This document shows, one piece after another, positions 7,208 to 15,527 of a DNA stretch of 64,000 nucleotides. The notes beneath the pieces were generated by a model. It was given only the letters and a program-made list of their open reading frames with translations, was not told where the DNA came from and searched no databases. How positions within the stretch are numbered: the first letter of the stretch is position 1; every line of letters starts with the position of its first letter. The DNA comes from JAFGPL01 sp963781805 (GTDB lineage: Bacteria; Bacteroidota; Bacteroidia; Bacteroidales; UBA10428), in NCBI GenBank assembly GCA_963781805.1, contig CAWAHF010000004.1, positions 1,798,001 to 1,862,000 on the forward strand, read 5' to 3'. A program made the translations under genes and the position numbers.

Positions 7208-10027
7208 ATGAAAAAATTATTTACAATTTTAGCTGCAGTATTGTTAACCGCAGCAGGATGGGCCCAAAGCCCGGGGAAAATGAGTTATCAGGCAGTAGTA
7301 AGAGATGCAAGTGATAATCTGATACCAAGTACAACAGTGGGAATGCAAATTAGCATACTGCAAGGCTCAGCAAGTGGAACAGCAGTTTATATCGAAACAC
7401 AAACTCCAACCACCAATGCCAATGGTTTACTGAGTTTAGAAATAGGAACAGGAACTACCAGTGATGATTTTAGTAGTATCGATTGGTCGGTAGGTCCCTA
7501 TTTCATTAAAACCGAAATGGACCCAACAGGCGGAACAAATTACAATATTACAGGTACAAGTCAATTATTAAGTGTGCCTTATGCCTTGCACGCCAAAACA
7601 GCAGAAATAGTTACAGGTACAATTACCGAAACTGACCCAACTTACACTGCAAGTGAAGCAGCCAATATCACAATCTATGATATTACTAATTTGGGTAACT
7701 TGTCCGGCGCCAACACCGGCGACCAGGATTTAAGTTCTTTTGCAGTACAAACTGCATTAGAAGATACCGCGTCAGCTATCAGATCAGCTCTATCCAATGT
7801 CAGCGGGTCTATTAGTATTGAAACAGATCCTGCTTTTGGAGCAAGCGACGCAGCCAGTATTACTGCAGGGGATATTACAAAATTAGGTAACCTATCGGGC
7901 TTGAACACCGGCGATCAAGATATTTCAGGAATTGCCACCAACGCAAATGCTATTTCTACCATTCAAGGGGAAAAGACAAATCAAGATGCAGCTATTGCAG
8001 CTAATACAGCAAAAACAGGATATACCGAAGCCCTGGTATCGGCAAATACTGCCGTGGCATCCAACACAGCAAAAACAGGAATATCTGCACAACAAGCAGG
8101 TGATATCACTGCAAATAATGCTAAAACTGGTTATACAGAAGCTTTGGTATCAGCAAATGCAGATGTTGTTGCAAATACAGCAAAAACAGGAATTACAACT
8201 GGACAGGCAAATGAAATTACAGCCAATACTGCGAAGGTTAGCTACCCTGCTGCTGATGCAACAAAACTTGCAGCAATTACAGGCGCCAATACAGGCGATC
8301 AGGATATTTCCGGCATAGCAACCAATGGTTCATCAATTACAACTCTTCAAACAGAGCAAACCACGCAGAATACTGCTATTGCGTTGAATACAGCAAAAAC
8401 AGGAATATCTGCACAACAAGCAGGTGATATCACTGCAAATAATGCTAAAACTGGTTATACAGAAGCTTTAGTGTCAGCAAATGCGGATGTTGTTGCAAAT
8501 ACAGCAAAAACAGGAATTACAACTACACAGGCAAGTGCTATTATAAGCAATACAGACGACATTGAAACCAATGCTTTTGCAATTTTAGATGAAGTTGCCC
8601 GCGCCACAGCAACCGAAGGAATAACTGTAGATGATATAGCAATACTCGAAGTGGGACAAGTTTCACAGGATCAAGCTATTGCTTTAAACTCTATAAAAAC
8701 AGATATTAATTCAGACGGCATTACAGTCAATACTGTCACAATTTTAAATGAAGTTGCCCGCGCCACAGCAGCCGAAGGAGTGACTGCAGATGATATAGCA
8801 ATACTCGAAGCAGGCCAAGTCTCACAGGATCAAGCTATTGGTTTAAACTCTGTAAAAACAGATATTAATTCAGCCGGCATTGAAACCAATGCTGTCACAA
8901 TTTTAAATGAAGTTGCCCGCGCCACAGCAGCCGAAGGAGTAATTGCAGATGATATACTTATACTCAGAGATGTGCATATCACTCAAGAAACAGCTATTGC
9001 ATTAAATACTGCAAAAACAGGCATTACAACCGCACAAGCAAATGAAATTACTGCCAGTACTGGCAAAGACACCACAGGCATTTACCATGCTAATAGAGTA
9101 GCACTTGATTTGGTTTCAGGCACAAACACCGGCGACCAGGATTTAAGTTCTTTTGCAGTACAAACTGCATTAGAAGATACCGCGTCAGCCATCAGATCAG
9201 CGATTCCCGATGTCAGCGGGTTTTTAACTTCTGAAACCGACCCTGTGTATGGTTTATCGATAGCTGCAGGCATAACAGGAGCCGATACAACCAACTGGAA
9301 CAATGATTTGGTAGATGATGCTGATGCTGATACCACAAATGAAATACAAAATATCAATCAGGTTTTGATAAAAGGAAATGATGCAAATGGTAACAACCTT
9401 GTTAATACGGGGAAAATAGGTGTGGGAACGGCTTCACCTAATGCAGAATCATCCATGGAAATAGCAACTGCCCTTCCGGTTATTTTTCCTTCAATGACAC
9501 AGTCAGAAGTTAACGCAATTGCTACTCCTGTAGAGGGCATGGTTCAGTTTAATGCAGACGCTCATAAGTTGCAGGTGTATGCTATGCTCACCGACAATGC
9601 ATCTGTTTTAAATGAGATATTCCTGAACAATAGTTCAGGTCCTTATAATTTTATACTGGATCAATCGATTACTTCTCCCATTGATGGACAAGTGGTTGCG
9701 ATTGAAATAATGTATAAGGATGTTGATGGAGGGGAACCTTTCGTTGATTTTTTTGTAAATGGTGAATACCAAGGTATGCAGTTAATGCCTAGTTATACAC
9801 AATTTACCTGGCATACATTTACAATGTCAACGCCGGTTCAGGTAACTGCGGGTATGCCGTTTTATATTGAATTCTTCGGACCTGGAGTTGATTTTCATGA
9901 ATTTGCGACGAATAGTAATTATCCCGGTGGGTCAGGATGTTGTTTTGCTTCTGGCGACGATGATTTATTGTTCAGGGTTCATATTCAGCCTAACGCTGGT
10001 TCTTATGGATGGCAGAGTATGCATTAG
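7208..10027 (+). CDS. Repetitive surface/fibre-like protein, 939 residues
   Basis: A signal peptide (MKKLFTILAAVLLTAAGWAQ) is followed by a Bacteroidota-typical N-terminal beta domain (MSYQAVVRDASDNLI ... LLSVPYALHAKTAE). Residues 140-690 are low-complexity repeats rich in Ala, Thr, Asn and Asp, built from NTAKTG, NTGDQD and a 53-residue unit (EVARATAAEGV...DDIAILE) present three times. A short tail-fibre-like segment, GKIGVGTASPNAESSMEIAT, and EVNAIATPVEGMVQFN follow. The last 130 residues form a separate beta-rich domain with two adjacent Cys (GCCFASGDDD). No sorting domain is seen at the C-terminus. The likely role is structural or adhesive. The middle resembles trimeric fibre stalks only in a general way. 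Confidence 0.75.
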   Translation: MKKLFTILAAVLLTAAGWAQSPGKMSYQAVVRDASDNLIPSTTVGMQISILQGSASGTAVYIETQTPTTNANGLLSLEIGTGTTSDDFSSIDWSVGPYFIKTEMDPTGGTNYNITGTSQLLSVPYALHAKTAEIVTGTITETDPTYTASEAANITIYDITNLGNLSGANTGDQDLSSFAVQTALEDTASAIRSALSNVSGSISIETDPAFGASDAASITAGDITKLGNLSGLNTGDQDISGIATNANAISTIQGEKTNQDAAIAANTAKTGYTEALVSANTAVASNTAKTGISAQQAGDITANNAKTGYTEALVSANADVVANTAKTGITTGQANEITANTAKVSYPAADATKLAAITGANTGDQDISGIATNGSSITTLQTEQTTQNTAIALNTAKTGISAQQAGDITANNAKTGYTEALVSANADVVANTAKTGITTTQASAIISNTDDIETNAFAILDEVARATATEGITVDDIAILEVGQVSQDQAIALNSIKTDINSDGITVNTVTILNEVARATAAEGVTADDIAILEAGQVSQDQAIGLNSVKTDINSAGIETNAVTILNEVARATAAEGVIADDILILRDVHITQETAIALNTAKTGITTAQANEITASTGKDTTGIYHANRVALDLVSGTNTGDQDLSSFAVQTALEDTASAIRSAIPDVSGFLTSETDPVYGLSIAAGITGADTTNWNNDLVDDADADTTNEIQNINQVLIKGNDANGNNLVNTGKIGVGTASPNAESSMEIATALPVIFPSMTQSEVNAIATPVEGMVQFNADAHKLQVYAMLTDNASVLNEIFLNNSSGPYNFILDQSITSPIDGQVVAIEIMYKDVDGGEPFVDFFVNGEYQGMQLMPSYTQFTWHTFTMSTPVQVTAGMPFYIEFFGPGVDFHEFATNSNYPGGSGCCFASGDDDLLFRVHIQPNAGSYGWQSMH
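7712..9201 (+). repeat. Near-identical internal DNA repeats in the surface-protein gene
   Basis: 8066-8200 and 8390-8524 are 135-bp direct repeats with only about three differences. 7712-7788 and 9125-9201 are 77-bp direct repeats with one difference. A 159-bp unit starting at GAAGTTGCCC occurs at 8591, 8750 and 8909. Such identity at synonymous sites points to recent duplication or gene conversion, and makes the length of this gene prone to change. Confidence 0.9.
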
Positions 10028-10068
10028 TAACACGAATTATTTACGAGTTAAGAAAATTTACTTTTATA

Positions 10069-10099
10069 AGGGCCCTTCAGGAATGAAGGGCTCTTTTAT
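10069..10099 (+). terminator. Rho-independent terminator after the surface-protein gene
   Basis: AGGGCCCTTC (10069-10078) and GAAGGGCTCT (10085-10094) form a ten-pair stem with one G-T pair and a six-base loop. A short T-run follows. It lies 42 bp after the stop codon. Confidence 0.8.
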
Positions 10100-10175
10100 A
10101 TTTATAACAGCAAATCTCCCGGCTAAGCGAGGTCTGCAACTTCTATTCACCCAATCTGGTCCAAGATTATGAAAA

Positions 10176-10390
10176 ACAAAAAACTGGTTCAGGCTTAACG
10201 AAGTGTAGCTTGGACCTTTTTTGTTTTTGTGCTTACAGTCACCTGCCTTGTCAAAATTTGTAACTGCAACGCATTAAAGAGTTAAAAACCTTCTGCCCCC
10301 TCACATGGCGAGTCTGTGAGTTGTTCCTTTTCTGACGCTGGCATTTTGTCCGTGTCCTACCCTGCACATGTAAAGATTTATAACTTATGC
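10176..10390 (+). repeat. Dispersed non-coding repeat, copy A
   Basis: This segment matches 14209-14415 over about 200 bp at roughly 80 percent identity by eye. Both copies start with a hairpin (GGTTCAGGCT or GGTTCAAGCT against AGCTTGGACC) followed by TTTTTT, then CAGTCACCTGCC or TAGTCACCTGCC, then CCCCTCACATGGCGAGTCTG, and end near AGATTTATAACT. In copy A, GGTCCAAG at 10158-10165 can also pair perfectly with CTTGGACC at 10209-10216. The segment contains no credible gene; short minus-strand frames in both copies only share the repeat. Confidence 0.75.
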
Positions 10391-10421
10391 AGACATCAAT
10401 TCCAACCTTTATGATAGATGA

Positions 10422-10569
10422 AGCAAAGGTTTTCCCGAAGGAGGTAAAAAGCATTTAAGTGGTGACCCACAACGAGAGGCCGCTAAAGATGAGGTAAAAT
10501 TGCTTCGTCGGGAGAATGATGATTTTACAAAAGCATGCTTTTATTCAGCTTCCGGAATTAATATTAATT
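10422..10569 (+). pseudogene. Remnant of an IS3-family transposase OrfA
   Basis: Read in the frame that begins after a TGA near 10419, the segment encodes KGFPEGGKKHLSGDPQREAA, then KDEVKLLRRENDDFTKA, then a stop at 10567-10569. This is the linker and start of the coiled coil of IS3-type OrfA proteins, which typically read EAGKKRLAGDTxREATxxEV followed by an LRxEN coiled coil. The helix-turn-helix part, the rest of OrfA, and OrfB are all missing. No terminal inverted repeats were found. The fragment ends inside the last codons of the converging yegP-like gene. Confidence 0.6.
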
Positions 10570-10899
10570 GACACTCAAATCAACAATTTCTGCCTTGGGT
10601 GCATTTTTTCTTACGGAAGCAATTCCATTATCCCGCCCCTGCGTTGAAGTGTACATTTGACTTGTGCCAATAATTTGAGTATTAGCAGCAGTCAGATTAA
10701 AATAATAACTTCCGTCTTTAGCTACTTCTGAAATGAACATTTTCTTTTTAGAGCAATTGGCCTTAACTGACACTATTCCGTTTTGGCAAGCCGATTTTGA
10801 TGTATAGCCCTGGCTCGTCATTATGATCTCTCCGTTTGGAGCTTTTAGATTAAACATGAAGTTTTCGTCTACTCTTTTAGAAATTTCAAATTTTACCAT
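10564..10899 (-). CDS. YegP-family protein with two tandem DUF1508 repeats
   Basis: The 111-residue product is two copies of the roughly 50-residue DUF1508 unit. Copy 1 (residues 1-52) contains FEISKRVDENFMFNLKAPNG and SQGYTSKSACQNGIVSVK. Copy 2 (53-111) contains FNLTAANTQIIGTSQMYTS and GRDNGIASVRKNAP. Family length is about 110, so it is complete. The molecular function of the family is not established; it is small, cytosolic and widespread. The gene stands alone on the minus strand with an IS remnant touching its 3' end. Confidence 0.9.
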   Translation of the reverse strand: MVKFEISKRVDENFMFNLKAPNGEIIMTSQGYTSKSACQNGIVSVKANCSKKKMFISEVAKDGSYYFNLTAANTQIIGTSQMYTSTQGRDNGIASVRKNAPKAEIVDLSVN

Positions 10900-11439
10900 G
10901 ATTGTTGAATTTTAATGTTTTCTGACTATGTAATAAAGGTGAGCATTTCTATAAGGAATAGTATTACATAATATTGAAAATATGTTATATGATTCACACA
11001 TTTGAAAAGAGTTACCATGTAAATAAATTTTAGCCAATTTAGTTCGCAATTCCCCCGCTGGCGCTCTCCCGGCATATTCTGTCGGGATATTTAGCGTGTC
11101 TTTAATTTTCCCTGTTAAATATCATACCAATTCATGATATGTGTCATCCTAAATAAAGTTTTGTTCGAGAATAATAAGCTAACTTTAATACTTAACAGAT
11201 AATTCTAAACAAAATGAAGGAAGGAAGTTGAGAAACCAATGTAATTAAACAAGTGCCTTGCTTTTGTTAGTAATCGTATCTTCAATACTACAGACACAAA
11301 AACAATTACCACCTTAGGAAGAAAAATTTTGGGAAGCTTTTGCTCTGTAACTTATTACTTTGGATAGATGGTTTATAAAACTAATACCGGAGCAATAGTT
11401 TCGATAAACAAATTAATTAAATAAATTAATGAGATAAAA
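10900..11439. other. Long AT-rich spacer
   Basis: No gene is supported. A short stem TCCCG/CGGGA (11067-11071 with 11083-11087) is the only clear structure. The right part must hold the promoter of the metallophosphoesterase, but I see no perfect TAnnTTTG box there. Confidence 0.5.
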
Positions 11440-12783
11440 ATGAAAATTTTAAGTTTCATAAGTATGGTGATATTTATGAGTTTTTTTTTTCTGCTTAACA
11501 ATAGTTGCCGGAAGGACATCTGCGATAATACTATAAGTAAAAGTGTTTACACAATCGCAGTACTTTCCGACATTCACTACATGGATCCCTCATTGCTGCC
11601 GGACACTGGCAGTTCAGCATTTAAGGAGTACCTGAAAACCGATGGAAAACTCCTTGCCGAAAGTGATGCGATCATGAAAGAGGTTATTTGGGAATTGCTC
11701 AATGCAAAACAAAAACCCGACCTTGTACTTATTCCGGGCGATTTGACAAAAGACGGTGAATTGGTCAGCCACCAGTCGGTTTCCAAATACCTTTCCGAGT
11801 TAATAAACGCAGGCATCAAAGTGAGGGTAATTGATGGTAATCACGATATAAATAACCAGCACCCTTATATGTACATCGGCTCCACTACCCAAAAAGTGGC
11901 AAATATTGATGCAGACGGATTTAAAACTATTTATGAAAACTGTGGCTACAGCGATGCGCTTTATACAGACCCCAGCTCGCTCAGCTATGTATCTGAACCT
12001 CTGCCTGGTCTGTGGCTTATTGCGATCGATGCCTGCAACTATTGGGATGGCATTCCTTATAATTTAATGACAGGCGGGAGTATAAAGCAGGAAACAATGA
12101 CCTGGATATTGCCACGCTTAGCCGAAGCAGAGGCTAAAGGGAAAACTGTATTCGGAATGATGCATCACGGGATACTTAATCATTTTACAGATGAGGATAG
12201 CCTGTTTAAAGGATTTGTAGTGGATCGATCGTCAACGGTATCCGACTCGCTCATGACCGCAGGATTAAGGATCATGTTCACCGGACATTTTCATGCCAAC
12301 GACATTGTAAAAAAGACATCTGGCAATACATTTTTATTCGACATTGAGACAGGTTCTACCGTTTGTTATCCTTGTCCGTACAGGATGATAACCTATTTAA
12401 AGGATTCGGCCCTGATCATTTCAACTAATATCATTACACAAAATGATTACCCGTTACCCGGAGGACAAACATTTTCGGATTATATTACGCAAAAGGCCTA
12501 TGTTAACCTGGATAGCCTGTTAACCAGGGCTTTTACCAGTTCTAATTGTACCTACGAAACGGCCAGGATATTTGCTCCCCGTATCAGGAATGCAATGATG
12601 GCTCATTTTGCAGGCGACGAAAGACTCTTTTCGACCCACGAGATGGACTCGATCGATCTAACAATTACCCGGTTAGGGTCAAACTTTTCATGGCTCCGCA
12701 CATATTGTATCAGCCTATGGAACGATTTGCCTCCCACTGACAATTCGTTGATGATTTACCTGAAATCGGGTGCTTCGTATTAA
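11440..12783 (+). CDS. Calcineurin-like metallophosphoesterase, probable lipoprotein
   Basis: The 447-residue product begins with a hydrophobic signal and a candidate lipid-bearing Cys23 (LLNNSCRKD). All metallophosphoesterase signature motifs are present in order: SDIH with Asp44 and His46, LVLIPGDLTKDGE, DGNHD, MMHHG, and FTGHFHAND. Together they bind two metal ions and form the phosphoesterase active site. The roughly 150 residues after the last motif form a C-terminal extension typical of cell-envelope members. The natural substrate is unknown; periplasmic nucleotide, phospholipid or phosphosugar esters are possible. It stands alone in the plus direction. Confidence 0.9.
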   Translation: MKILSFISMVIFMSFFFLLNNSCRKDICDNTISKSVYTIAVLSDIHYMDPSLLPDTGSSAFKEYLKTDGKLLAESDAIMKEVIWELLNAKQKPDLVLIPGDLTKDGELVSHQSVSKYLSELINAGIKVRVIDGNHDINNQHPYMYIGSTTQKVANIDADGFKTIYENCGYSDALYTDPSSLSYVSEPLPGLWLIAIDACNYWDGIPYNLMTGGSIKQETMTWILPRLAEAEAKGKTVFGMMHHGILNHFTDEDSLFKGFVVDRSSTVSDSLMTAGLRIMFTGHFHANDIVKKTSGNTFLFDIETGSTVCYPCPYRMITYLKDSALIISTNIITQNDYPLPGGQTFSDYITQKAYVNLDSLLTRAFTSSNCTYETARIFAPRIRNAMMAHFAGDERLFSTHEMDSIDLTITRLGSNFSWLRTYCISLWNDLPPTDNSLMIYLKSGASY

Positions 12784-12806
12784 TTAGTGCTTGCCCGAAA
12801 AGTCCA

Positions 12807-12842
12807 GTGTCGGTTAAGAAAATGGAGTTTTCTTGCCGACAC
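12807..12842 (+). terminator. Strong hairpin after the metallophosphoesterase gene
   Basis: GTGTCGG (12807-12813) pairs with CCGACAC (12836-12842), and AAGAAAA pairs with TTTTCTT inside it, leaving a short TGGAG loop. It starts 24 bp after the stop codon. No T-run follows, so its terminator role is probable rather than certain. Confidence 0.55.
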
Positions 12843-13019
12843 CAGGTAAGTATAATTGGATGTTATGTGACATTAAAAATAAATGATTCATATAATTCGA
12901 AGAATATTACCAGAATATTACCCATGGATCATTGTGTAATCAAGCAGAATGCTGCCGTTTGAAAATATTTAAACTATAAAAATAAGGGAAGAAATAACCT
13001 TTAATAAAAATTATTTATC

Positions 13020-14108
13020 ATGAAAATAAAAAGAAATCTATTCCTGTTTTTTTTATTTGCAATTGCAAGCCTTATTGTAATCCCTTATGGATGCAAGAAA
13101 AATGATGACACGCAGGGGCCAACGCCTGTTAAAAAAAAGTATGTCTGGGTTGTAGGAGCTGTTGACAGCACATCTTACGGAAAGATTTTGTTTTCATCGG
13201 ATGGAGGTGATACATGGTTAAGACAGGGTGAAGGATCGGCTGCTTTACAGGGAACTCTTTTATTTGATGTGTGGGCTGTCGATACAAATGATGTGTGGGC
13301 TGTCGGTATTAATAGCAGCATCATAAAAACCAATGATGGTGGCAATAGATGGGTTCGCATTACAAGTCCAGAAATCCCGCCGGCTATAGTTTTTCAATCC
13401 ATTTCCATGGTTGGAAACAATGATATCTGGATATGCGGTGAGAGCGGAACTGTAATTAATTCAAGTAATGGGGGAAATACCTGGACCATTTTTGACCCTA
13501 ATTTCTTTCACAATGGATTGATGCAGGGTATTTATGCCATAGATGCACAAACAGTCTATGTAGTTGGAGGTTATCGTATAAGTAACGGGGCCAAGGGTTT
13601 TATAGCCCATACGGCAGATGGAGGTCAAACATGGGATTCTATCATCCCTGAAAATAATTATAATCGGAATGAATGGCTTGGGGTAAAAGCGACCGATAAG
13701 AACCATATTGTTGTTTATGGAAAGAGTGCACATTATGTATTTAGTAATGATGCCGGAGCAACGTGGAAAAATGATTCGGTACCTGACACCGGTGGCGGTG
13801 GTATAGGAGGAGCCGACATGAATTGTCTCGCTATGATAGATGCACAAACCTGGTGGGGAGCATTTGACTATGATGTCATTTTTATCACTACTGATGGCGG
13901 TACATGGACAAAACAAACTTCAGCGGGACCAGGCGCTATGTGGCTTTATGGAATTGATTATTATGACAGGAATTTGGCTGTTATCGTTGCTTTAAGTAGC
14001 GTGTTACCGACTGGCAAGATCATAAAAACCTCCAATGGAGGTGATGTTTGGGAATTAAAATATAATTCCAGGTCAGCGTTATTCAAAATATCCTTTATTA
14101 AAAATTGA
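13020..14108 (+). CDS. Asp-box (BNR/Ycf48-like) beta-propeller lipoprotein
   Basis: The 362-residue product has a signal peptide and lipobox ending at Cys25 (IPYGCKKND). Seven Asp-box motifs of the form S/T-x-D-x-G-x-x-W are visible: SSDGGDTW, TNDGGNRW, SSNGGNTW, TADGGQTW, SNDAGATW, TTDGGTW and TSNGGDVW. They mark the turns of a sialidase/Ycf48-type propeller. No sialidase catalytic Arg triad is recognisable, so a binding or assembly role at the cell surface is more likely than an enzyme. It stands alone and is followed by a terminator. Confidence 0.85.
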   Translation: MKIKRNLFLFFLFAIASLIVIPYGCKKNDDTQGPTPVKKKYVWVVGAVDSTSYGKILFSSDGGDTWLRQGEGSAALQGTLLFDVWAVDTNDVWAVGINSSIIKTNDGGNRWVRITSPEIPPAIVFQSISMVGNNDIWICGESGTVINSSNGGNTWTIFDPNFFHNGLMQGIYAIDAQTVYVVGGYRISNGAKGFIAHTADGGQTWDSIIPENNYNRNEWLGVKATDKNHIVVYGKSAHYVFSNDAGATWKNDSVPDTGGGGIGGADMNCLAMIDAQTWWGAFDYDVIFITTDGGTWTKQTSAGPGAMWLYGIDYYDRNLAVIVALSSVLPTGKIIKTSNGGDVWELKYNSRSALFKISFIKN

Positions 14109-14208
14109 TTTCGGCTATTACTTTGATAATGAACCCGAATTGAAATTGCTTCTAGACAATCGAAAACAATAGTTAGAAAATAGAAATTAAACGCCTGGCT
14201 GGCGCGGG

Positions 14209-14415
14209 CCCAAAAAACTGGTTCAAGCTTAACGAAGTGTAGCTTGGACCTTTTTTGTTTTTGTGCTTATAGTCACCTGCCTTGTCAAAATATGTAATTG
14301 CAACGCATTAATGGGTTAAAAAACGTCCACCCCCTCACATGGCGAGTCTGCGACTTGTTCCCTGACTGGTGCGGATATTTTGCCTGCACAGGCACAGATT
14401 TATGACTCCTTTCCC
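14209..14415 (+). repeat. Dispersed non-coding repeat, copy B
   Basis: This is the second copy of the element at 10176-10390. Both lie directly downstream of a surface or lipoprotein gene, where their leading hairpin can act as the terminator. In copy B the element runs on into the promoter region of the ParD/ParE pair. Confidence 0.75.
14220..14256 (+). terminator. Rho-independent terminator at the head of repeat copy B
   Basis: GGTTCAAGCT (14220-14229) pairs with AGCTTGGACC (14241-14250), ten pairs with one G-T, an 11-base loop and six T residues after it. It serves the propeller lipoprotein gene ending at 14108. The equivalent in copy A is at 10186-10222. Confidence 0.75.
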
Positions 14416-14460
14416 TACTGCCCTGCCCCTGCAATTTTAGAAAAGTTACCAATATTTGGT
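14384..14460 (+). repeat. Direct repeat flanking the toxin-antitoxin pair, left copy
   Basis: About 75 bp (GCCTGCACAGGCACAGATTT onwards, then CTCCTTTCCCT, CCTGCAAT, GTTACC) recur imperfectly at 15151-15235. The left copy is the tail of dispersed repeat B. The two copies bracket the ParD/ParE genes. Confidence 0.6.
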
Positions 14461-14483
14461 ATATCTGAGAAAAATATGAAGAC

Positions 14484-14735
14484 ATGAACAAGAATACGTC
14501 AATATCACTTGGAGATTATTTCGAAACTTTTGTTCGAAGGAGTATTTCAATAGGTAGATTTAAAAATGCGAGTGAAGTGATACGAGCGGGTTTGAGATTA
14601 TTGGAAGAAGAAGAATCTAAAGTTTTGGCATTAAAAACTGCTATTCAGGAGGGTATTGACAGTGGGATTGCCTACGACTTTGATTCACAAAAGCATCTTG
14701 ATTCTGTAAAAGTAAAAAAGAGATTGAATGGCTAA
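14484..14735 (+). CDS. parD: Type II antitoxin, ParD/CopG-like family
   Basis: The 83-residue product starts with SISLGDYFETFVRRSISIGR, the ribbon-helix-helix DNA-binding fold. FKNASEVIRAGLRLLEEEE follows, the second helix pair diagnostic of the ParD family. The C-terminal tail (residues 50-83) should wrap the toxin. It overlaps the toxin gene by 8 bp. It should repress its own operon; I see no obvious palindrome that identifies the operator. Confidence 0.92.
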   Translation: MNKNTSISLGDYFETFVRRSISIGRFKNASEVIRAGLRLLEEEESKVLALKTAIQEGIDSGIAYDFDSQKHLDSVKVKKRLNG

Positions 14736-15027
14736 ATACTTCCTGACCAACAATGCCGTTGACGATTTGACTGAAATATGGAATTATACTTTTGATGAAT
14801 GGTCGGAGCAACAAGCTGATAAATATTACTACCTGTTAATTGATAACTGTAAGGATATTGCTCAAAATCCAAAACTTGGGAAAAACTATGCTGGGATTAT
14901 GACAATTTTGTTTGGATTAAAAGTAACAAGATATATTATTTTCTGCAGGAAATTAAGTGCGAACGAAATTGAAATTACAAGGATTCTACATGAAAGAATG
15001 GATTTAAAAAGTAGAATCAAAGAATAA
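14728..15027 (+). CDS. parE: Type II toxin, RelE/ParE superfamily (ParE-like)
   Basis: The 99-residue product has the ParE layout: an N-terminal strand (KYFLTNNAVDDL), two long helices (TEIWNYTFDEWSEQQADKYY and LIDNCKDIAQNPKLGK) and a C-terminal sheet with RYIIFCRK and ITRILHERMD. The RILHERMD ending is typical of ParE toxins. ParE proteins described so far inhibit DNA gyrase, but the superfamily includes ribonucleases, so the target is inferred. It is translationally coupled to parD. Confidence 0.9.
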   Translation: MAKYFLTNNAVDDLTEIWNYTFDEWSEQQADKYYYLLIDNCKDIAQNPKLGKNYAGIMTILFGLKVTRYIIFCRKLSANEIEITRILHERMDLKSRIKE

Positions 15028-15527
15028 AAAACTACACTCAATCTAATAGAATGCTCCGTCGGATAACCTGACGGAGTGCGCCTTTCACCTGTCTGTCTGC
15101 CTACCGGCAAAGGCAGGTATGCAGCTGTTCATTAGGATTTGGGACAACACCCTGCAGAGGCAAAGATTTATAACTCCTTTCCCTCCTGTCCTGCTCCTGC
15201 AATGTACTAAACTTTGTTACCTCCCGAAAATTTGTTTTTTACCGAATTATCATTTGCTTTTATTTCCCGTACAGAAAGTTGGAAATTGAAGAAAGTAAGG
15301 ATCGGGCACGAAAATATAACAACCGCCGTAATATACATGCATATTTCAAACCATGAATTAAAAAAGTTATATGAAAATTAAACGCAATTTGCTGTATACC
15401 TATAGAACAATACCATGATTGGTTAGAGATGGAGCCGCTCCTGCCTCTTGGCAGCCAGGTATTACACTGATTGAACAGATTTGTACTGATCTGTGATCAT
15501 CTGTGATATCAGCGTTCCAATAACGAA
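15028..15527. other. Repeat-rich spacer
   Basis: No gene is supported. It holds a stem of GCTCCGTC against GACGGAGTGC (about 15051-15081), which may terminate parDE, and a diverged copy of the short palindromic repeat also seen at 16473 and 58027 (about 15088-15122). The right copy of the direct repeat flanking parDE follows (15151-15235). Another degraded palindromic piece lies near 15437-15470. Confidence 0.55.
15151..15235 (+). repeat. Direct repeat flanking the toxin-antitoxin pair, right copy
   Basis: CCCTGCAGAGGCAAAGATTT, CTCCTTTCCCT, TCCTGCAAT and TTGTTACC line up in order with the left copy at 14384-14460. Identity is about 75-80 percent by eye. Its first 25 bases also match the end of repeat copy A near 10366-10386. 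Confidence 0.6.

Noticed and set aside
10251..10454. Minus-strand frame of 67 codons, similar to one at 14285-14491
   Set aside because: The similarity (SQTRHVRG...LMRC) comes from the dispersed DNA repeat; the rest of the two frames is unrelated and neither has coding character.
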